Origin: Proteus faecis
GTDB lineage: Bacteria > Pseudomonadota > Gammaproteobacteria > Enterobacterales > Enterobacteriaceae
NCBI RefSeq assembly: GCF_003144395.1
Contig: NZ_PENZ01000028.1
Coordinates: 62,001 to 126,000, forward strand
DNA: 64,000 nucleotides
Reading direction: 5' to 3'
Shown here: positions 49,662 through 59,627 of the stretch, piece after piece
Numbering within the stretch: the first letter of the stretch is position 1
Layout: each line of letters begins with the position of its first letter
Program-made: the position numbers and the translations under genes
Notes under the pieces: generated by a model
What the model was told of the DNA's origin: nothing
Databases searched by the model: none
Seen by the model: the letters and a program-made list of their open reading frames with translations, nothing else

Positions 49662-52328
49662 TTACGCCAGACGTGGGTTTACTTTTTCAGGGTTGATGTT
49701 GTATTTTTTGATTGCTTCTTCAACAACCTTCACATCAATCTCACCACGTTTAGCTAATTCACCTAATGCAGCAACAATCACATAAGAAGTATCAACTTCG
49801 AAGTGGTGACGCAGGTTTTCACGGCTATCAGAACGACCGAAACCATCTGTACCTAATACGCGATAATCATCTGCTGGTACATAAGTGCGAACTTGTTCTG
49901 CGAACAGTTTCATATAGTCAGTAGATGCAACAGCTGGCGCATCATTCATAATTTGAGCAATGTAAGGTACACGTGGTGCTTCAGATGGGTGTAGCATGTT
50001 CCAACGTTCACAATCTTGACCATCACGAGCCAGTTCAGTGAATGAAGTTACGCTATAAACATCAGAACCGATGCCGTATTCAGCAGACAGGATTTGTGCT
50101 GCTTCACGAACGTGACGCAGAATAGAACCTGAACCCAGTAACTGAACTTTACCTTTCGCGCCTTCCAGTGATTCCAGTTTGTAGATACCTTTACGGATAC
50201 CTTCTTCAACACCGGCTGGCATTGCTGGCATATGGTAGTTTTCGTTCAGTGTAGTGATGTAGTAATAAACGTTTTCTTGTTTATCACCATACATACGCTC
50301 TAAACCATCTTGCATGATAACAGCAACTTCATAAGCGAATGCTGGATCATAAGAGATACAGTTAGGGATAGTCAGCGATTGAATATGGCTATGACCATCT
50401 TCGTGTTGTAGGCCTTCACCGTTAAGTGTTGTACGGCCTGAAGTACCACCCACTAAGAAACCACGAGCTTGTTGGTCACCTGCTGCCCAGCATAGGTCGC
50501 CAATACGTTGGAAACCAAACATTGAGTAGTAGATATAGAATGGGATCATTGGCAGATTGTTAGTGCTGTAAGATGTTGCAGCTGCTAACCAAGATGCGCC
50601 AGCACCCAGTTCGTTAATACCTTCTTGCAGAATTTGGCCTTTAACGTCTTCTTTATAGTAAGCAACTTGCTCACGATCTTGAGGCGTATATTGTTGGCCA
50701 TTCGGGCTGTAGATACCGATTTGACGGAACAGACCTTCCATACCGAAAGTACGTGCTTCGTCAGCAATAATTGGAACTAAACGATCTTTGATAGATTTAT
50801 TTTTCAACATTACGTTCAGTGCACGAACGAATGCGATAGTTGTAGAAATCTCTTTAGATTGTTCTTCCAGTAATTGGCTGAAATCTTCCAGTGTAGGAAT
50901 ATCCAGTTTTTCTTCAAAACGAGGACGACGTGCTGGCAGGTAACCACCTAAATCCTGACGACGTGCGTGCAGGTATTTGTATTCTTCTGACTCTTTGTCA
51001 AAAGTAATATAAGGCAGGTCTTTGATTTGCTCATCAGCAACTGGAATATTGAAACGATCACGGAAATGGTGAACGCCATCCATGTTCATTTTTTTAACTT
51101 GGTGAGCAATATTTTTACCTTCTGCAGTTTCACCCATACCATAACCTTTAATGGTTTGAGCTAAAATAACAGTTGGTTTGTTTTGAGTGTCTTTTGCTTT
51201 TTGGAATGCAGCAAAAACTTTCTTCGGATCGTGACCACCACGGTTTAATGCCCAGATTTCATCATCAGTCATATCTTTAACTAATGCAGCAGTTTCTGGG
51301 TAACGATTGAAGAAGTGCTCGCGAACATAAGCGCCATCACGAGATTTAAATGTCTGGTAGTCACCATCCAGAGTTTCATTCATTAATTGAATGAGTTTAC
51401 CAGAGGTGTCTTTACGCAGAAGCTCATCCCAACGATCGCCCCACATTACTTTGATAACGTTCCAGCCAGCACCTGCGAAGATACCTTCTAATTCGTTAAC
51501 AATTTTGCCGTTACCTGTAACTGGGCCATCAAGACGTTGTAAGTTACAGTTAACAACGAAGCACAGGTTATCTAATTTTTCGCGAACTGCGATGGTGATA
51601 GCACCTTTAGATTCTGGCTCGTCCATCTCACCATCGCCTAAGAACGCATAAACGGTTTGTTTAGTCGTATCTTTTAAGCCACGGTGATTCAAATATTTCA
51701 GGAACTTAGCTTGGTAAATTGCAGATAGTGGTCCCAGACCCATAGAAACTGTAGGGAACTGCCAGAACTCAGGCATTAATTTAGGGTGTGGATAAGAAGA
51801 TAAACCTTTACCACCAATTTCTTGACGGAAGTTGTTTAATTGCTCTTCAGTTAAACGACCTTCTAAGAATGCACGAGCGTAGATACCTGGGGAGATATGA
51901 CCTTGGAAGTAAACCAAGTCGCCACCATCAGTTTCATTTTGCGCGCGGAAGAAATGGTTAAAGCACACTTCATATAAAGTTGCAGAAGATTGGAATGACG
52001 CCATGTGTCCGCCGAGTTCCAAATCTTTTTTGGATGCACGCAGAACCATCATTACTGCGTTCCAGCGAATAGCAGAACGAATACGACGCTCTAATTCCAG
52101 ATTGCCAGGGTAAGCGGGTTCATCTTCAGCAGGAATGGTATTGATATAATCACTGTGTACAGCACCGCCTAAAGCGATATTAAGACCACCATTACGGGCT
52201 TGTTTTAATACCTGATCAATCAGGAACTGTGCACGCTCAACACCTTCTTCACGGATGACCGAGTCGATCGCTTGTAACCAGTCGCGAGTTTCGATCGGAT
52301 CCACGTCATTTTTCAGCATATCTGACAT
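49662..52328 (-). CDS. aceE: Pyruvate dehydrogenase E1 component
   Basis: The thiamine-diphosphate-dependent decarboxylase of the pyruvate dehydrogenase complex. The 888-residue homodimeric-type E1 has the ThDP motif GDGEMDEPESKGAITIAVREKLDNLCFVVNCN (GDG...N, about 230-260) and the SFQSSATLYEVCFNHFF and QQARGFLVGGTSGRTTLNGEGLQHEDGHSH segments characteristic of AceE. Near-identical to E. coli over long runs. It lies downstream of pdhR with a large hairpin between them. Confidence 0.98.
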   Translation of the reverse strand: MSDMLKNDVDPIETRDWLQAIDSVIREEGVERAQFLIDQVLKQARNGGLNIALGGAVHSDYINTIPAEDEPAYPGNLELERRIRSAIRWNAVMMVLRASKKDLELGGHMASFQSSATLYEVCFNHFFRAQNETDGGDLVYFQGHISPGIYARAFLEGRLTEEQLNNFRQEIGGKGLSSYPHPKLMPEFWQFPTVSMGLGPLSAIYQAKFLKYLNHRGLKDTTKQTVYAFLGDGEMDEPESKGAITIAVREKLDNLCFVVNCNLQRLDGPVTGNGKIVNELEGIFAGAGWNVIKVMWGDRWDELLRKDTSGKLIQLMNETLDGDYQTFKSRDGAYVREHFFNRYPETAALVKDMTDDEIWALNRGGHDPKKVFAAFQKAKDTQNKPTVILAQTIKGYGMGETAEGKNIAHQVKKMNMDGVHHFRDRFNIPVADEQIKDLPYITFDKESEEYKYLHARRQDLGGYLPARRPRFEEKLDIPTLEDFSQLLEEQSKEISTTIAFVRALNVMLKNKSIKDRLVPIIADEARTFGMEGLFRQIGIYSPNGQQYTPQDREQVAYYKEDVKGQILQEGINELGAGASWLAAATSYSTNNLPMIPFYIYYSMFGFQRIGDLCWAAGDQQARGFLVGGTSGRTTLNGEGLQHEDGHSHIQSLTIPNCISYDPAFAYEVAVIMQDGLERMYGDKQENVYYYITTLNENYHMPAMPAGVEEGIRKGIYKLESLEGAKGKVQLLGSGSILRHVREAAQILSAEYGIGSDVYSVTSFTELARDGQDCERWNMLHPSEAPRVPYIAQIMNDAPAVASTDYMKLFAEQVRTYVPADDYRVLGTDGFGRSDSRENLRHHFEVDTSYVIVAALGELAKRGEIDVKVVEEAIKKYNINPEKVNPRLA

Positions 52329-52370
52329 GGTGTATTCCTTATCTGTTATCTGTTTTTAATGGTTATGGGA

Positions 52371-52415
52371 GCCTATCTTCCCGTTATACCCATCTGATAT
52401 GACGGGAAGATAGGC
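52371..52415 (-). promoter_or_regulatory. Strong hairpin in the pdhR-aceE intercistronic region
   Basis: Perfect 14-base arms GCCTATCTTCCCGT and ACGGGAAGATAGGC around a 17-base loop, about 45 bases before the aceE start. There is no T run, so it is more likely an mRNA processing or stability element, or an attenuating structure, than a simple terminator. Confidence 0.65.
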
Positions 52416-52491
52416 CCTGCTGTTATTACCGCTTCCCCTGAAAATTACAGGGCGATAGGTAGTACAGACTCAGCGGTCAGGATCTGTGCTA

Positions 52492-53277
52492 CTAAAATAA
52501 ATCAGGATGTTGTTGTAGCCGGCGCAAAGAGCGCTCACGGCGAGTATGTTCACGACTCATATCCAACAAAACATCTTCAATAAAGGCCAAATGGCGATGT
52601 GATGCTTCACGAGCAACTTCTGGCTCTCTATTAATAATAGCCTGATAAATTTGACTACGATGTTCACTTACTGCAGTTAACATCTCTTTACGAGTGTAAA
52701 GAAACTCAAAATTCTGGCGGATATTCTGCTCAAGCATTGGCACCATGCATCGTAATAAATGCAATAAAACAACATTATGAGCAGCTTCCGTAACAATTAA
52801 TTGATATTGCAATACAGCTTCTGACTCAGCGGCTAAATCACCCTTTTCGTGAGCTTTCAAGATGCAATCATGACTAGCTTTGATACGTTCAAGATCTTCA
52901 TCAGTGCCACGTAATGCCGCATAATATGCAGCAATACCTTCAAGTGCATGACGAGTTTCTAAAAGATCAAATTGAGATTCGGGATGTCCGCTAAGCAGTT
53001 GAGCTAAAGGATCACTAAAACTTTGCCAGAGATTGTGCTGAACAAAAGTCCCCCCGCCTTGGCGACGGAGTAAAAAACCTTTAGCTTCTAATTTTTGAAT
53101 TGCTTCACGCAATGAAGGACGAGATACATCAAATTGCTTCGCCAGTTCACGCTCAGGCAAGAGTTTTTCTCCCGGACGCAGAGTACCTTCTAAAATCAGA
53201 TGTTCAAGCTGTTGCTCAATAACATCAGAAAGCTTAGGTTGGCGGATTTTTGTATAAGCCATATTGCTGGAAGCCAT
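52492..53277 (-). CDS. pdhR: Pyruvate-responsive repressor PdhR
   Basis: A GntR-family (FadR subgroup) regulator that represses pdhR-aceEF-lpd until pyruvate binds. The 261-residue product has the N-terminal winged helix with [35 protein letters not shown] (about 36-70) and a C-terminal helical FCD domain with conserved His residues. The ATG at 53262 (residue 6) corresponds to the E. coli start; neither start has a strong ribosome binding site. A perfect PdhR box lies about 40 bases upstream. Confidence 0.96.
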   Translation of the reverse strand: MASSNMAYTKIRQPKLSDVIEQQLEHLILEGTLRPGEKLLPERELAKQFDVSRPSLREAIQKLEAKGFLLRRQGGGTFVQHNLWQSFSDPLAQLLSGHPESQFDLLETRHALEGIAAYYAALRGTDEDLERIKASHDCILKAHEKGDLAAESEAVLQYQLIVTEAAHNVVLLHLLRCMVPMLEQNIRQNFEFLYTRKEMLTAVSEHRSQIYQAIINREPEVAREASHRHLAFIEDVLLDMSREHTRRERSLRRLQQHPDLF

Positions 53278-53587
53278 TATTGGATAACTATTACCTTAGT
53301 GATTGAGTTGTCAATTGGTAATACCAATTTAATATAACGGATAATAAAGTAACAAAGTATTCACTAACTGTCCATACAGTTGTTGAGCGAAATCATAAAA
53401 ACCTGCAAATTTTAACAAATTATTTTAAAAATTCATCAAAAGTGATAACCAGTTCGCATTATTCAGAAACGTCAAAAATAAATTTTTTAACGTTTTTTAA
53501 ACACATAAACAGTCAAACTGAAGCGTGACAGCAGTATTATCTTGAATTTAAATTCAATAAAAATGACTTTAAATTCATTCGAGTCGG
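53278..53587. other. pdhR promoter region and ampD 3' region
   Basis: A 310-base gap holding the PdhR operator (53313-53329) near its left end; the rest is AT-rich. The aroP and ampE genes that lie between pdhR and ampD in E. coli are absent, and I see no remnant of them. Confidence 0.6.
53313..53329. promoter_or_regulatory. PdhR operator
   Basis: AATTGGTAATACCAATT is a perfect palindrome and an exact match to the PdhR consensus AATTGGTnnnACCAATT, 36 bases upstream of the annotated pdhR start. It implies autorepression of the pdhR-aceEF operon, as in E. coli. Confidence 0.92.
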
Positions 53588-54130
53588 TTATTTTGTTAAC
53601 AAACTGCGGAAATAAGCCCAATCAAAGTGGGGCCCCGGATCGGTTTTTCTATTTGGTGCAACATCACTATGCCCAGTAATGTTTTCTTCAATGGCAGGAT
53701 AAAGCGCAATAAGAGATTGAGTTATTTTCACTAATTGTTGGTATTGTTGCTGAGTAAAGTCGCACTCATCAGTGCCTTCAAGCTCAATACCAATTGAGAA
53801 ATCATTACATTTTTCTCTGCCTTTATATAAAGAAATACCAGCATGCCAAGCTCTCTCGGTAAAAGGTACATATTGCACAATTTCACCATCACGACGAATA
53901 AGACAATGAGCTGATACTCTCAACCCCGCTATTTCACTAAAAAAAGGATCATCTTGTTCTGATAATGTATTAGTAAAAAGTTGATCGATATAAGGACCAC
54001 CAAATTTTCCAGGTGGTAGGCTTATGTTATGAACAATCAATAAAGAGGGAACTTCCCCTTCAGGTCTTTTATCTTGATTAGGCGAAGGAACATGTCTCGC
54101 ACTAGTAAGCCAACCTTGTTTAATTTCCAT
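53588..54130 (-). CDS. ampD: 1,6-anhydro-N-acetylmuramyl-L-alanine amidase AmpD
   Basis: A cytosolic zinc amidase that cleaves anhydro-muropeptides during cell-wall recycling. The 180-residue product has the zinc ligands His34 (LIVHNISLPPG), His in ITGHSDVAPNRKTDPGPHFDW (about 154) and Asp (about 164), and it matches E. coli AmpD in length. The neighbour ampE, which follows ampD in E. coli, is absent. It is divergent from the ppdD-like pilin gene. Confidence 0.95.
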   Translation of the reverse strand: MEIKQGWLTSARHVPSPNQDKRPEGEVPSLLIVHNISLPPGKFGGPYIDQLFTNTLSEQDDPFFSEIAGLRVSAHCLIRRDGEIVQYVPFTERAWHAGISLYKGREKCNDFSIGIELEGTDECDFTQQQYQQLVKITQSLIALYPAIEENITGHSDVAPNRKTDPGPHFDWAYFRSLLTK

Positions 54131-54341
54131 ATCAACTCTCTTTCAATCAGTTTTCATCATTATCAATAAATTCATTTACTAATATTCGTCAATAAATGCG
54201 AATTCTCTCTCAATAATAAAGGCTAATTTTGTATATCACCTTTTTCTTTTCGATATTTTACTCAAACTTTATTTTATCTATTCGCCAATAAAGTCCTTTT
54301 TTTTCATACTACTAGCGTCTATTACTCAAGGAGGACGCTAG

Positions 54342-54785
54342 ATGAATGTACTTAATTATCACTCTAATGAAAATGGTTTTACTCTTATGGAGCTTATGAT
54401 TGTGATTGCTATCATCTCGATTTTAAGTTCTGTTGCTATTCCAGCCTATCAAGGTTATATCCAAAAGGCCGCATTAACCGATGTATTGCAAACACTGTCG
54501 CCCTATCGTTCTGCGATAGAATTATGTCGTTATGAAAATGACCCTCAACACTGTAATTCTGATTCAACCTTTATGCCGCAACAATTTCGTAGTCGATATT
54601 TGTCCGATATTAATGTGTTAAATGGCGTAATCAGCGCAAGCGGGAAATCACAACTTGATGGTCTAACGATCATAATGTCTTCAGAGAAAGGAGTTAACGA
54701 CCTTCTTCCTGTATGGAAAACACAATGTTCAACAACAAATCTTGCATTGCAAAAACAGTGTAGTGAGATTCTAAAATCATATTAG
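54342..54785 (+). CDS. ppdD: Type IV prepilin PpdD-like
   Basis: A major pilin-like protein. The 147-residue product has a short leader ending NENG, then the prepilin peptidase site and methylated-Phe helix FTLMELMIVIAIISILSSVA (cleaved before Phe), and a soluble domain with cysteine pairs as in E. coli PpdD (ELCRYENDPQHC and QCSTTNLALQKQCSE). AAGGAGGA lies 5 bases before the ATG. It precedes hofB and hofC; the prepilin peptidase gene is not in this window. Confidence 0.92.
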   Translation: MNVLNYHSNENGFTLMELMIVIAIISILSSVAIPAYQGYIQKAALTDVLQTLSPYRSAIELCRYENDPQHCNSDSTFMPQQFRSRYLSDINVLNGVISASGKSQLDGLTIIMSSEKGVNDLLPVWKTQCSTTNLALQKQCSEILKSY

Positions 54786-54884
54786 TACGTTAGATATAAA
54801 GGACACTCATATTGAGTGTTCCTATTGCATGCTTTAAATATTGAAGACAACGTAGGTAAATCAAAAAGTATAAAGAGGTGAAGA

Positions 54885-55985
54885 ATGGATATCACACACT
54901 CTGCAACAGAATTTATTGAATATCTATTACGTGAAAGTATTTTAAAACGCGTCTCTGATTTACATATAGAGCCTCAACAAACCAATGTAAGAATTCGTGC
55001 CAGAATAGATAATCATTTATATCTATTATCTTCTCCACCAGATGAATTTTCTGAAGAAATAGTAACTCGCTTAAAAGTACTTGCTAACTTAAATATTGCA
55101 GAAAAACGGTTACCTCAAGATGGACAATTTAGTTGGTCCTATCATGATAAAAACTATTCTATACGAATCGCGACACTCCCTACACTGTATGGTGAAAAAG
55201 TTGTTTTACGACTTATAAATAATTTACAACAACCAGAATTAAATCATCTAGGCTTTCAACTTTCCCATTTAACGCTATTAAAAAAATATTTAAATTTACC
55301 TCAAGGAATGATTTTAGTCACAGGGCCAACGGGAAGTGGAAAAACACTCACTTTATATAGTTGTTTACACTATTTAAATAAAGAGAACCTAAATATAAAT
55401 AGTGTTGAAGATCCAATTGAATTACCTCTGAAGGGGATTAATCAAATTCAAATTTCTGAAAAATCAGGGATCTCATTCACAACAATATTACGAGCATTAC
55501 TACGTCAAGATCCTGACATTATTATGGTAGGTGAAATACGTGATCAATCTACTGCTGAAATAGCAATAAAAGCAGCACAAACAGGACATCTTGTATTATC
55601 AACCTTACATACTAATTCGGCTTCATCTACAATAATGCGTCTACATAACTTAGGGATTGAAAAAGATCTTATCCATTCCTGTGTTAGTTTAATTATTTCA
55701 CAACGATTAGTTCGTTGTTTATGCCCACACTGTAAAATATGCTTATCCAATAAACAGCATATTAATATAAATAAAGAAATCATCGAATTACCCAATTGGC
55801 AAGCTGTTGGTTGTCAACAATGCTGCTCAGGCTATAATGGAAGAACGGCTATCTATGACTGTTTTGAGCCCTCAAAACAAACTCACTCATCCCTTTATCA
55901 TTTATTCTATTCCGGTTTTTTATTAATAAGACAAGGGATCACAACACTTGAGGAGGTTTATCAAACGCTTGGAGATATTGAATGA
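54885..55985 (+). CDS. hofB: Type IV pilus assembly ATPase HofB (short form)
   Basis: A GspE/PilB-type ATPase that powers pilus extension. The 366-residue product has the Walker A motif VTGPTGSGKTLTLYS (about 145-159), the Asp box SVEDPIE, Walker B DPDIIMVGEIRD, the His box QTGHLVLSTLHTN, and a late C-x2-C plus C-x2-C zinc pattern (LCPHCKIC and CQQCC). It lacks the N-terminal GspE-N domain: E. coli HofB, as I recall it, is about 461 residues, while this one begins almost at the catalytic region. The ribosome binding site (GAGGTG) supports the start, so a true short form is likely. Its stop overlaps the hofC start. Confidence 0.9.
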   Translation: MDITHSATEFIEYLLRESILKRVSDLHIEPQQTNVRIRARIDNHLYLLSSPPDEFSEEIVTRLKVLANLNIAEKRLPQDGQFSWSYHDKNYSIRIATLPTLYGEKVVLRLINNLQQPELNHLGFQLSHLTLLKKYLNLPQGMILVTGPTGSGKTLTLYSCLHYLNKENLNINSVEDPIELPLKGINQIQISEKSGISFTTILRALLRQDPDIIMVGEIRDQSTAEIAIKAAQTGHLVLSTLHTNSASSTIMRLHNLGIEKDLIHSCVSLIISQRLVRCLCPHCKICLSNKQHININKEIIELPNWQAVGCQQCCSGYNGRTAIYDCFEPSKQTHSSLYHLFYSGFLLIRQGITTLEEVYQTLGDIE

Positions 55986-57181
55986 AATTACAGCTAATTT
56001 ATTGCTATGATGCGTTAACTTATCAAGGGGAATTGTGCACAGGGAAAATACTCGCCTCTTCAAATAACGAAGCATTTATTAACTTAACTCAACAACAAAA
56101 AATCCCCATAAAGATCCGTTTATATAAGATCGTTTTATTTCAAGATGCTGATAAACAATATCGAATTCAATTATTCGAACAATTAGCTTTATTACTACAT
56201 TCTGGTTTAGCACTTCTTCCTGCATTAACACTATTAAAAAATGAATGTCGTTATTCACATTGGCAATGTGTATTAGAAGATATTATTTTTAACTTAATGC
56301 AAGGAGGTTCTCTTTCTAAACAATTAAATCGCTATCCACTTTATTTTCCTACTTCACTAAATCGTTTTGTTCTTATTGGTGAAGAGAGTGGAAAATTAGA
56401 TGAAGTGATTACACTACAAATAATACAGTTAAAAAAACAGCGAGAGATTGTAAAAAAAATCAAAAAATCGTTTAAATATCCTCTCTTTTTGCTGACTGTA
56501 TTAGTTTTTATTACTAGTATTATGTTGCTTTATGTTTTACCTGAATATCAATCCTTATACAGCTCCTTTAATACAGAACTTCCTCATTTAACACTCGTTC
56601 TCATTAATTTTTCACAATGGCTTACTGATTATATCAGTATGATAGCGCTTATCTTTATCGGATTAATATTTTTTTATCGTTTAATTCGTTACTCTTTATC
56701 ACCCTTTTATCTCGCTGAACAAGCTTTTTTTCTTCATATTCCCTATTTAGGTAAACTTTTAAAATATCAACAATTGCATCTTATTTTTCAGATAATCAGT
56801 ATTACACAACAAGCAGGATTACCTTTATTACAAAGCTTAAAAATAGGAACAGAACAACTTTCACATCCTATTTATAAACAACTCCTTTCTAAAATGAGTG
56901 ATCACATTATACAAGGTAAATCGTTGAGCTTATTTATGAAAAATGAGCCACTCTTTACGCCTATTTGTTATCAGTTTATTATTTGTGCAGAAAATTCAGG
57001 ACAATTGCTCTATTTTTGCCAGCAATTAAGTGATTGGTTTTATCATCAACTCGATGAGCAATTAAATACCATTAGTACTTGGTTAGAACCAATACTCATG
57101 ACAGTCATCGCCTTGATTATTGGTACATTAATCATTGCTATGTATCTTCCTATATTACAGTTAGGTGATACTATACAGTGA
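55982..57181 (+). CDS. hofC: Type IV pilus inner-membrane platform protein HofC
   Basis: A PilC/GspF-family platform protein. The 399-residue product carries two T2SF domains (about 65-185 and 265-390), with LFEQLALLLHSGLALLPALTLLK and the corresponding second-half LIFQIISITQQAGLPLLQSLKI, and three membrane helices (about 168-190, 218-240, 370-393). Its start codon overlaps the hofB stop by four bases (ATGA), so the two are translationally coupled. In E. coli guaC follows hofC; here coaE follows after 234 bases. Confidence 0.92.
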   Translation: MKLQLIYCYDALTYQGELCTGKILASSNNEAFINLTQQQKIPIKIRLYKIVLFQDADKQYRIQLFEQLALLLHSGLALLPALTLLKNECRYSHWQCVLEDIIFNLMQGGSLSKQLNRYPLYFPTSLNRFVLIGEESGKLDEVITLQIIQLKKQREIVKKIKKSFKYPLFLLTVLVFITSIMLLYVLPEYQSLYSSFNTELPHLTLVLINFSQWLTDYISMIALIFIGLIFFYRLIRYSLSPFYLAEQAFFLHIPYLGKLLKYQQLHLIFQIISITQQAGLPLLQSLKIGTEQLSHPIYKQLLSKMSDHIIQGKSLSLFMKNEPLFTPICYQFIICAENSGQLLYFCQQLSDWFYHQLDEQLNTISTWLEPILMTVIALIIGTLIIAMYLPILQLGDTIQ

Positions 57182-57415
57182 ATCACAATTTTTATGAGTG
57201 AGATGCTGTTATTATGTGTTGCACTAACTTATTGATTGATGGTAATTCTATTACATATTATCAGGTAGAATGTTAGGGTAGCAGAAAATCGCCTATCATA
57301 ATAACCGAATAAAACCCAAATATTGCGGTTATTATCTTGTGATAAAAACAAAATTAGGCTTTAGAATACCTAGACTAATAGTAAATTTTAATTCATTAAA
57401 AACAGATAAACACAA

Positions 57416-58039
57416 ATGGCTTATACGGTTGCTCTTACAGGTGGAATAGGTAGCGGTAAAACTACCGTTGCTAATGCTTTTGCCTCATTAGGTGTACCTC
57501 TTGTTGATGCTGATATTATTGCTCGATTAGTGGTAGAGCCACGCTCCTTAGGACTAAATGCATTACATCAGCATTTTGGTGACTGCATTTTACTACCCGA
57601 TGGCTCATTAAACCGAGCGCAGTTGCGCCAGATTATTTTTGAAAATAATGAAGAAAAAGATTGGGTTAACAATCTTCTCCATCCATTGATACAGCAAGAG
57701 ACTCAAAAACAGATACAGCAAATTAAAGCGCCCTATTTTATTTGGGTTGTTCCATTATTAATTGAAAATAAATTAACGCATCTCGCCTCTCGTGTTCTTG
57801 TTGTTGATGTGACACAAGAAGAGCAAATAGAAAGAACAATGAAACGAGATGGCGTAAGTCGGGAGCACGTTCTCAATATTTTAAAAGCTCAAGCTCAAAG
57901 ACAGGAACGATTAGCCGTCGCTGATGATATTATTGAAAATCACGATAATAGCCAAAATATGATTGAAAAAGTTAAGCAACTCCATCAGCATTACTTAGAA
58001 TTAGCTCAACAAGCGTTACAGGACAATTGCCATGAGTGA
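57416..58039 (+). CDS. coaE: Dephospho-CoA kinase
   Basis: Performs the last step of coenzyme A synthesis, phosphorylating the 3'-hydroxyl of dephospho-CoA. The 207-residue product has the P-loop [17 protein letters not shown] (6-22), the [12 protein letters not shown] segment (about 32-43) and the lid region [20 protein letters not shown]. Its end overlaps the zapD start by eight bases, so coaE-zapD-yacG form an operon. Confidence 0.96.
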   Translation: MAYTVALTGGIGSGKTTVANAFASLGVPLVDADIIARLVVEPRSLGLNALHQHFGDCILLPDGSLNRAQLRQIIFENNEEKDWVNNLLHPLIQQETQKQIQQIKAPYFIWVVPLLIENKLTHLASRVLVVDVTQEEQIERTMKRDGVSREHVLNILKAQAQRQERLAVADDIIENHDNSQNMIEKVKQLHQHYLELAQQALQDNCHE

Positions 58040-58784
58040 TGACATCACAACAATCATCTTCGAACATCCCCTCAATGAAAAAATGCGTTCATGGCTTAGA
58101 ATTGAAAACTCATTGATTCAAATTAACAGTTTTAGTGCTATTGATTCATTACCCACGGCTCTCTCATTTTTCCGTGCGATATCAGAATTTATTGAAGTAC
58201 TTGATCGTGGCGAAATCCGCGCTGAATTACTTAAAGAATTAGAAAAAAGACAAAAAAAATTACAGCAATGGCTTTCATTTCCTAATGTTGATAAAGCGAT
58301 TGTCACTCAAATTATTGATGAATTAGCTGAAAATGCATCTGTATTAAGTAAAGCTCCTCGCATTGGTCAACATTTAAAACAAGATAAAGTCATCAGTTTA
58401 GTTAAACAGCGCCTAAGTATTCCTGGTGGATGCTGTAACTTTGATGTGCCGGCATTACATTTATGGTTAAGCCTACCTCAAGCAACTCGTGATGAAAGAT
58501 TACAAAGCTGGCTGACGGGGTTATTGCCATTACAAAATGCATTAAATAGTTTACTTATGCTTATTCGCCAATCAGATACCTTTAAGCCCGTTCTCAGTCA
58601 CCGTGGTTTTTATCAAGACAGTGCTGAAGAAGCTGAATTGCTACGTGTGAAGATAGCCATCGATCAGCAAATCTATCCCCAAGTCTCTGGGCATAAAAAT
58701 CGCTATGCGATCCGCTTTTTACCACTTGATAGTGAGAATGGAACAGTCCCTCTAGATCTACCTTTTGAGATCGCTTGTTGCTAA
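58032..58784 (+). CDS. zapD: Cell division protein ZapD
   Basis: A cytosolic FtsZ-binding protein that bundles protofilaments. The 250-residue product matches E. coli ZapD along its length, with [17 protein letters not shown] at the N terminus, [18 protein letters not shown] in the middle (about 129-146), and the ending [23 protein letters not shown]. It overlaps coaE and is followed by yacG. Confidence 0.96.
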   Translation: MSDDITTIIFEHPLNEKMRSWLRIENSLIQINSFSAIDSLPTALSFFRAISEFIEVLDRGEIRAELLKELEKRQKKLQQWLSFPNVDKAIVTQIIDELAENASVLSKAPRIGQHLKQDKVISLVKQRLSIPGGCCNFDVPALHLWLSLPQATRDERLQSWLTGLLPLQNALNSLLMLIRQSDTFKPVLSHRGFYQDSAEEAELLRVKIAIDQQIYPQVSGHKNRYAIRFLPLDSENGTVPLDLPFEIACC

Positions 58785-58838
58785 CATTATGTTTATTGAT
58801 ATGAGCATAAATCGCACCAATGAAATCTAGGAGAGATA

Positions 58839-59051
58839 ATGAGCGAAGAATTAGTTGTAAAATGTCCAACCTGTCAAACAGAAGTTGTTTGGAATGAAAG
58901 TAGCCCTTATCGCCCTTTTTGTAGTAAGCGTTGCCAACTTATTGATTTAGGTGAATGGGCCGATGAATCAAAGCGTATTCCAAGCCAAAGCGATATTAAT
59001 GATAGTGATGATTGGAGTGAAGCCCCACTACATGAGCCTAAAGACGTTTAA
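58839..59051 (+). CDS. yacG: DNA gyrase inhibitor YacG
   Basis: A small zinc protein that binds GyrB and blocks DNA binding by gyrase. The 70-residue product has the four-cysteine zinc site CPTCQTE and FCSKRC (C-x2-C, then C-x3-C), followed by IDLGEWADE and an acidic tail. GGAGAG lies 6-8 bases before the ATG. It is last in coaE-zapD-yacG. Confidence 0.95.
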   Translation: MSEELVVKCPTCQTEVVWNESSPYRPFCSKRCQLIDLGEWADESKRIPSQSDINDSDDWSEAPLHEPKDV

Positions 59052-59071
59052 TTTTCTAATCCTAAACATAA

Positions 59072-59101
59072 AAAATAGCCACTCAATCGAGTGGCTATTT
59101 T
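59072..59101. terminator. Bidirectional terminator between yacG and mutT
   Basis: A perfect 13-base stem AAAATAGCCACTC / GAGTGGCTATTTT with a four-base loop and T-rich runs on both strands, between convergent genes. Confidence 0.9.
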
Positions 59102-59128
59102 ATTTATAAACGCTTATTTAACACTATT

Positions 59129-59521
59129 CTACTTTTGCAATAATGCCACGATGGTACGGTTTGCAGGCGGAAAATCATCAGCATTTAACGATCCAATAGA
59201 TGTCCATTTAAATTCTTGCCCTTCTTTACCATAGGGCTCGTTATTCCATTGCGTGACTAAGAAAAAGGATAAAGTAATATGTCTATCTGGAAAATCATGC
59301 TCTACCGTTTCAAAAAGTGAGCATTGCGTTACATCAATACCAATTTCTTCTTGTAATTCACGGAATAGCGCCTGTTCTGGAGTCTCTTTATCTTCTAATT
59401 TTCCGCCCGGAAATTCCCAAAATCCTCCCATATGTGATTTTAGAGGACGTTGGGTGATAAAGACATTATTGTGTTGATCACAAATAATCCCCGCAGCAAT
59501 ATGTAGCTTCTTCTTATCCAT
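59129..59521 (-). CDS. mutT: 8-oxo-dGTP diphosphatase MutT
   Basis: A Nudix hydrolase that removes 8-oxo-dGTP from the nucleotide pool. The 130-residue product has the full Nudix box GGKLEDKETPEQALFRELQEEIGI (GX5EX7REUXEEXGU, about 37-59) and the family's FPDRHITL and LNADDFPPAN segments. A TTG nine bases further upstream opens the frame, but the ATG at 59521 corresponds to the E. coli start. In E. coli secA lies upstream; here the tna operon does, on the same strand. Confidence 0.96.
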   Translation of the reverse strand: MDKKKLHIAAGIICDQHNNVFITQRPLKSHMGGFWEFPGGKLEDKETPEQALFRELQEEIGIDVTQCSLFETVEHDFPDRHITLSFFLVTQWNNEPYGKEGQEFKWTSIGSLNADDFPPANRTIVALLQK

Positions 59522-59627
59522 TATAGACAACCTATTGAATATTCACGTTATTATAACAACTTACTGTTATTATAACGCATATCCAACGGTGCTACTCTGG
59601 TTTTCTTTCCCTGACTATCTCGATTAA

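Noticed and set aside
48121..49785. Plus-strand open frames rich in Ser and Thr antisense to aceF
   Set aside because: They arise from the codon pattern of the lipoyl repeats and Ala/Pro linkers, and they repeat in step with the domains.
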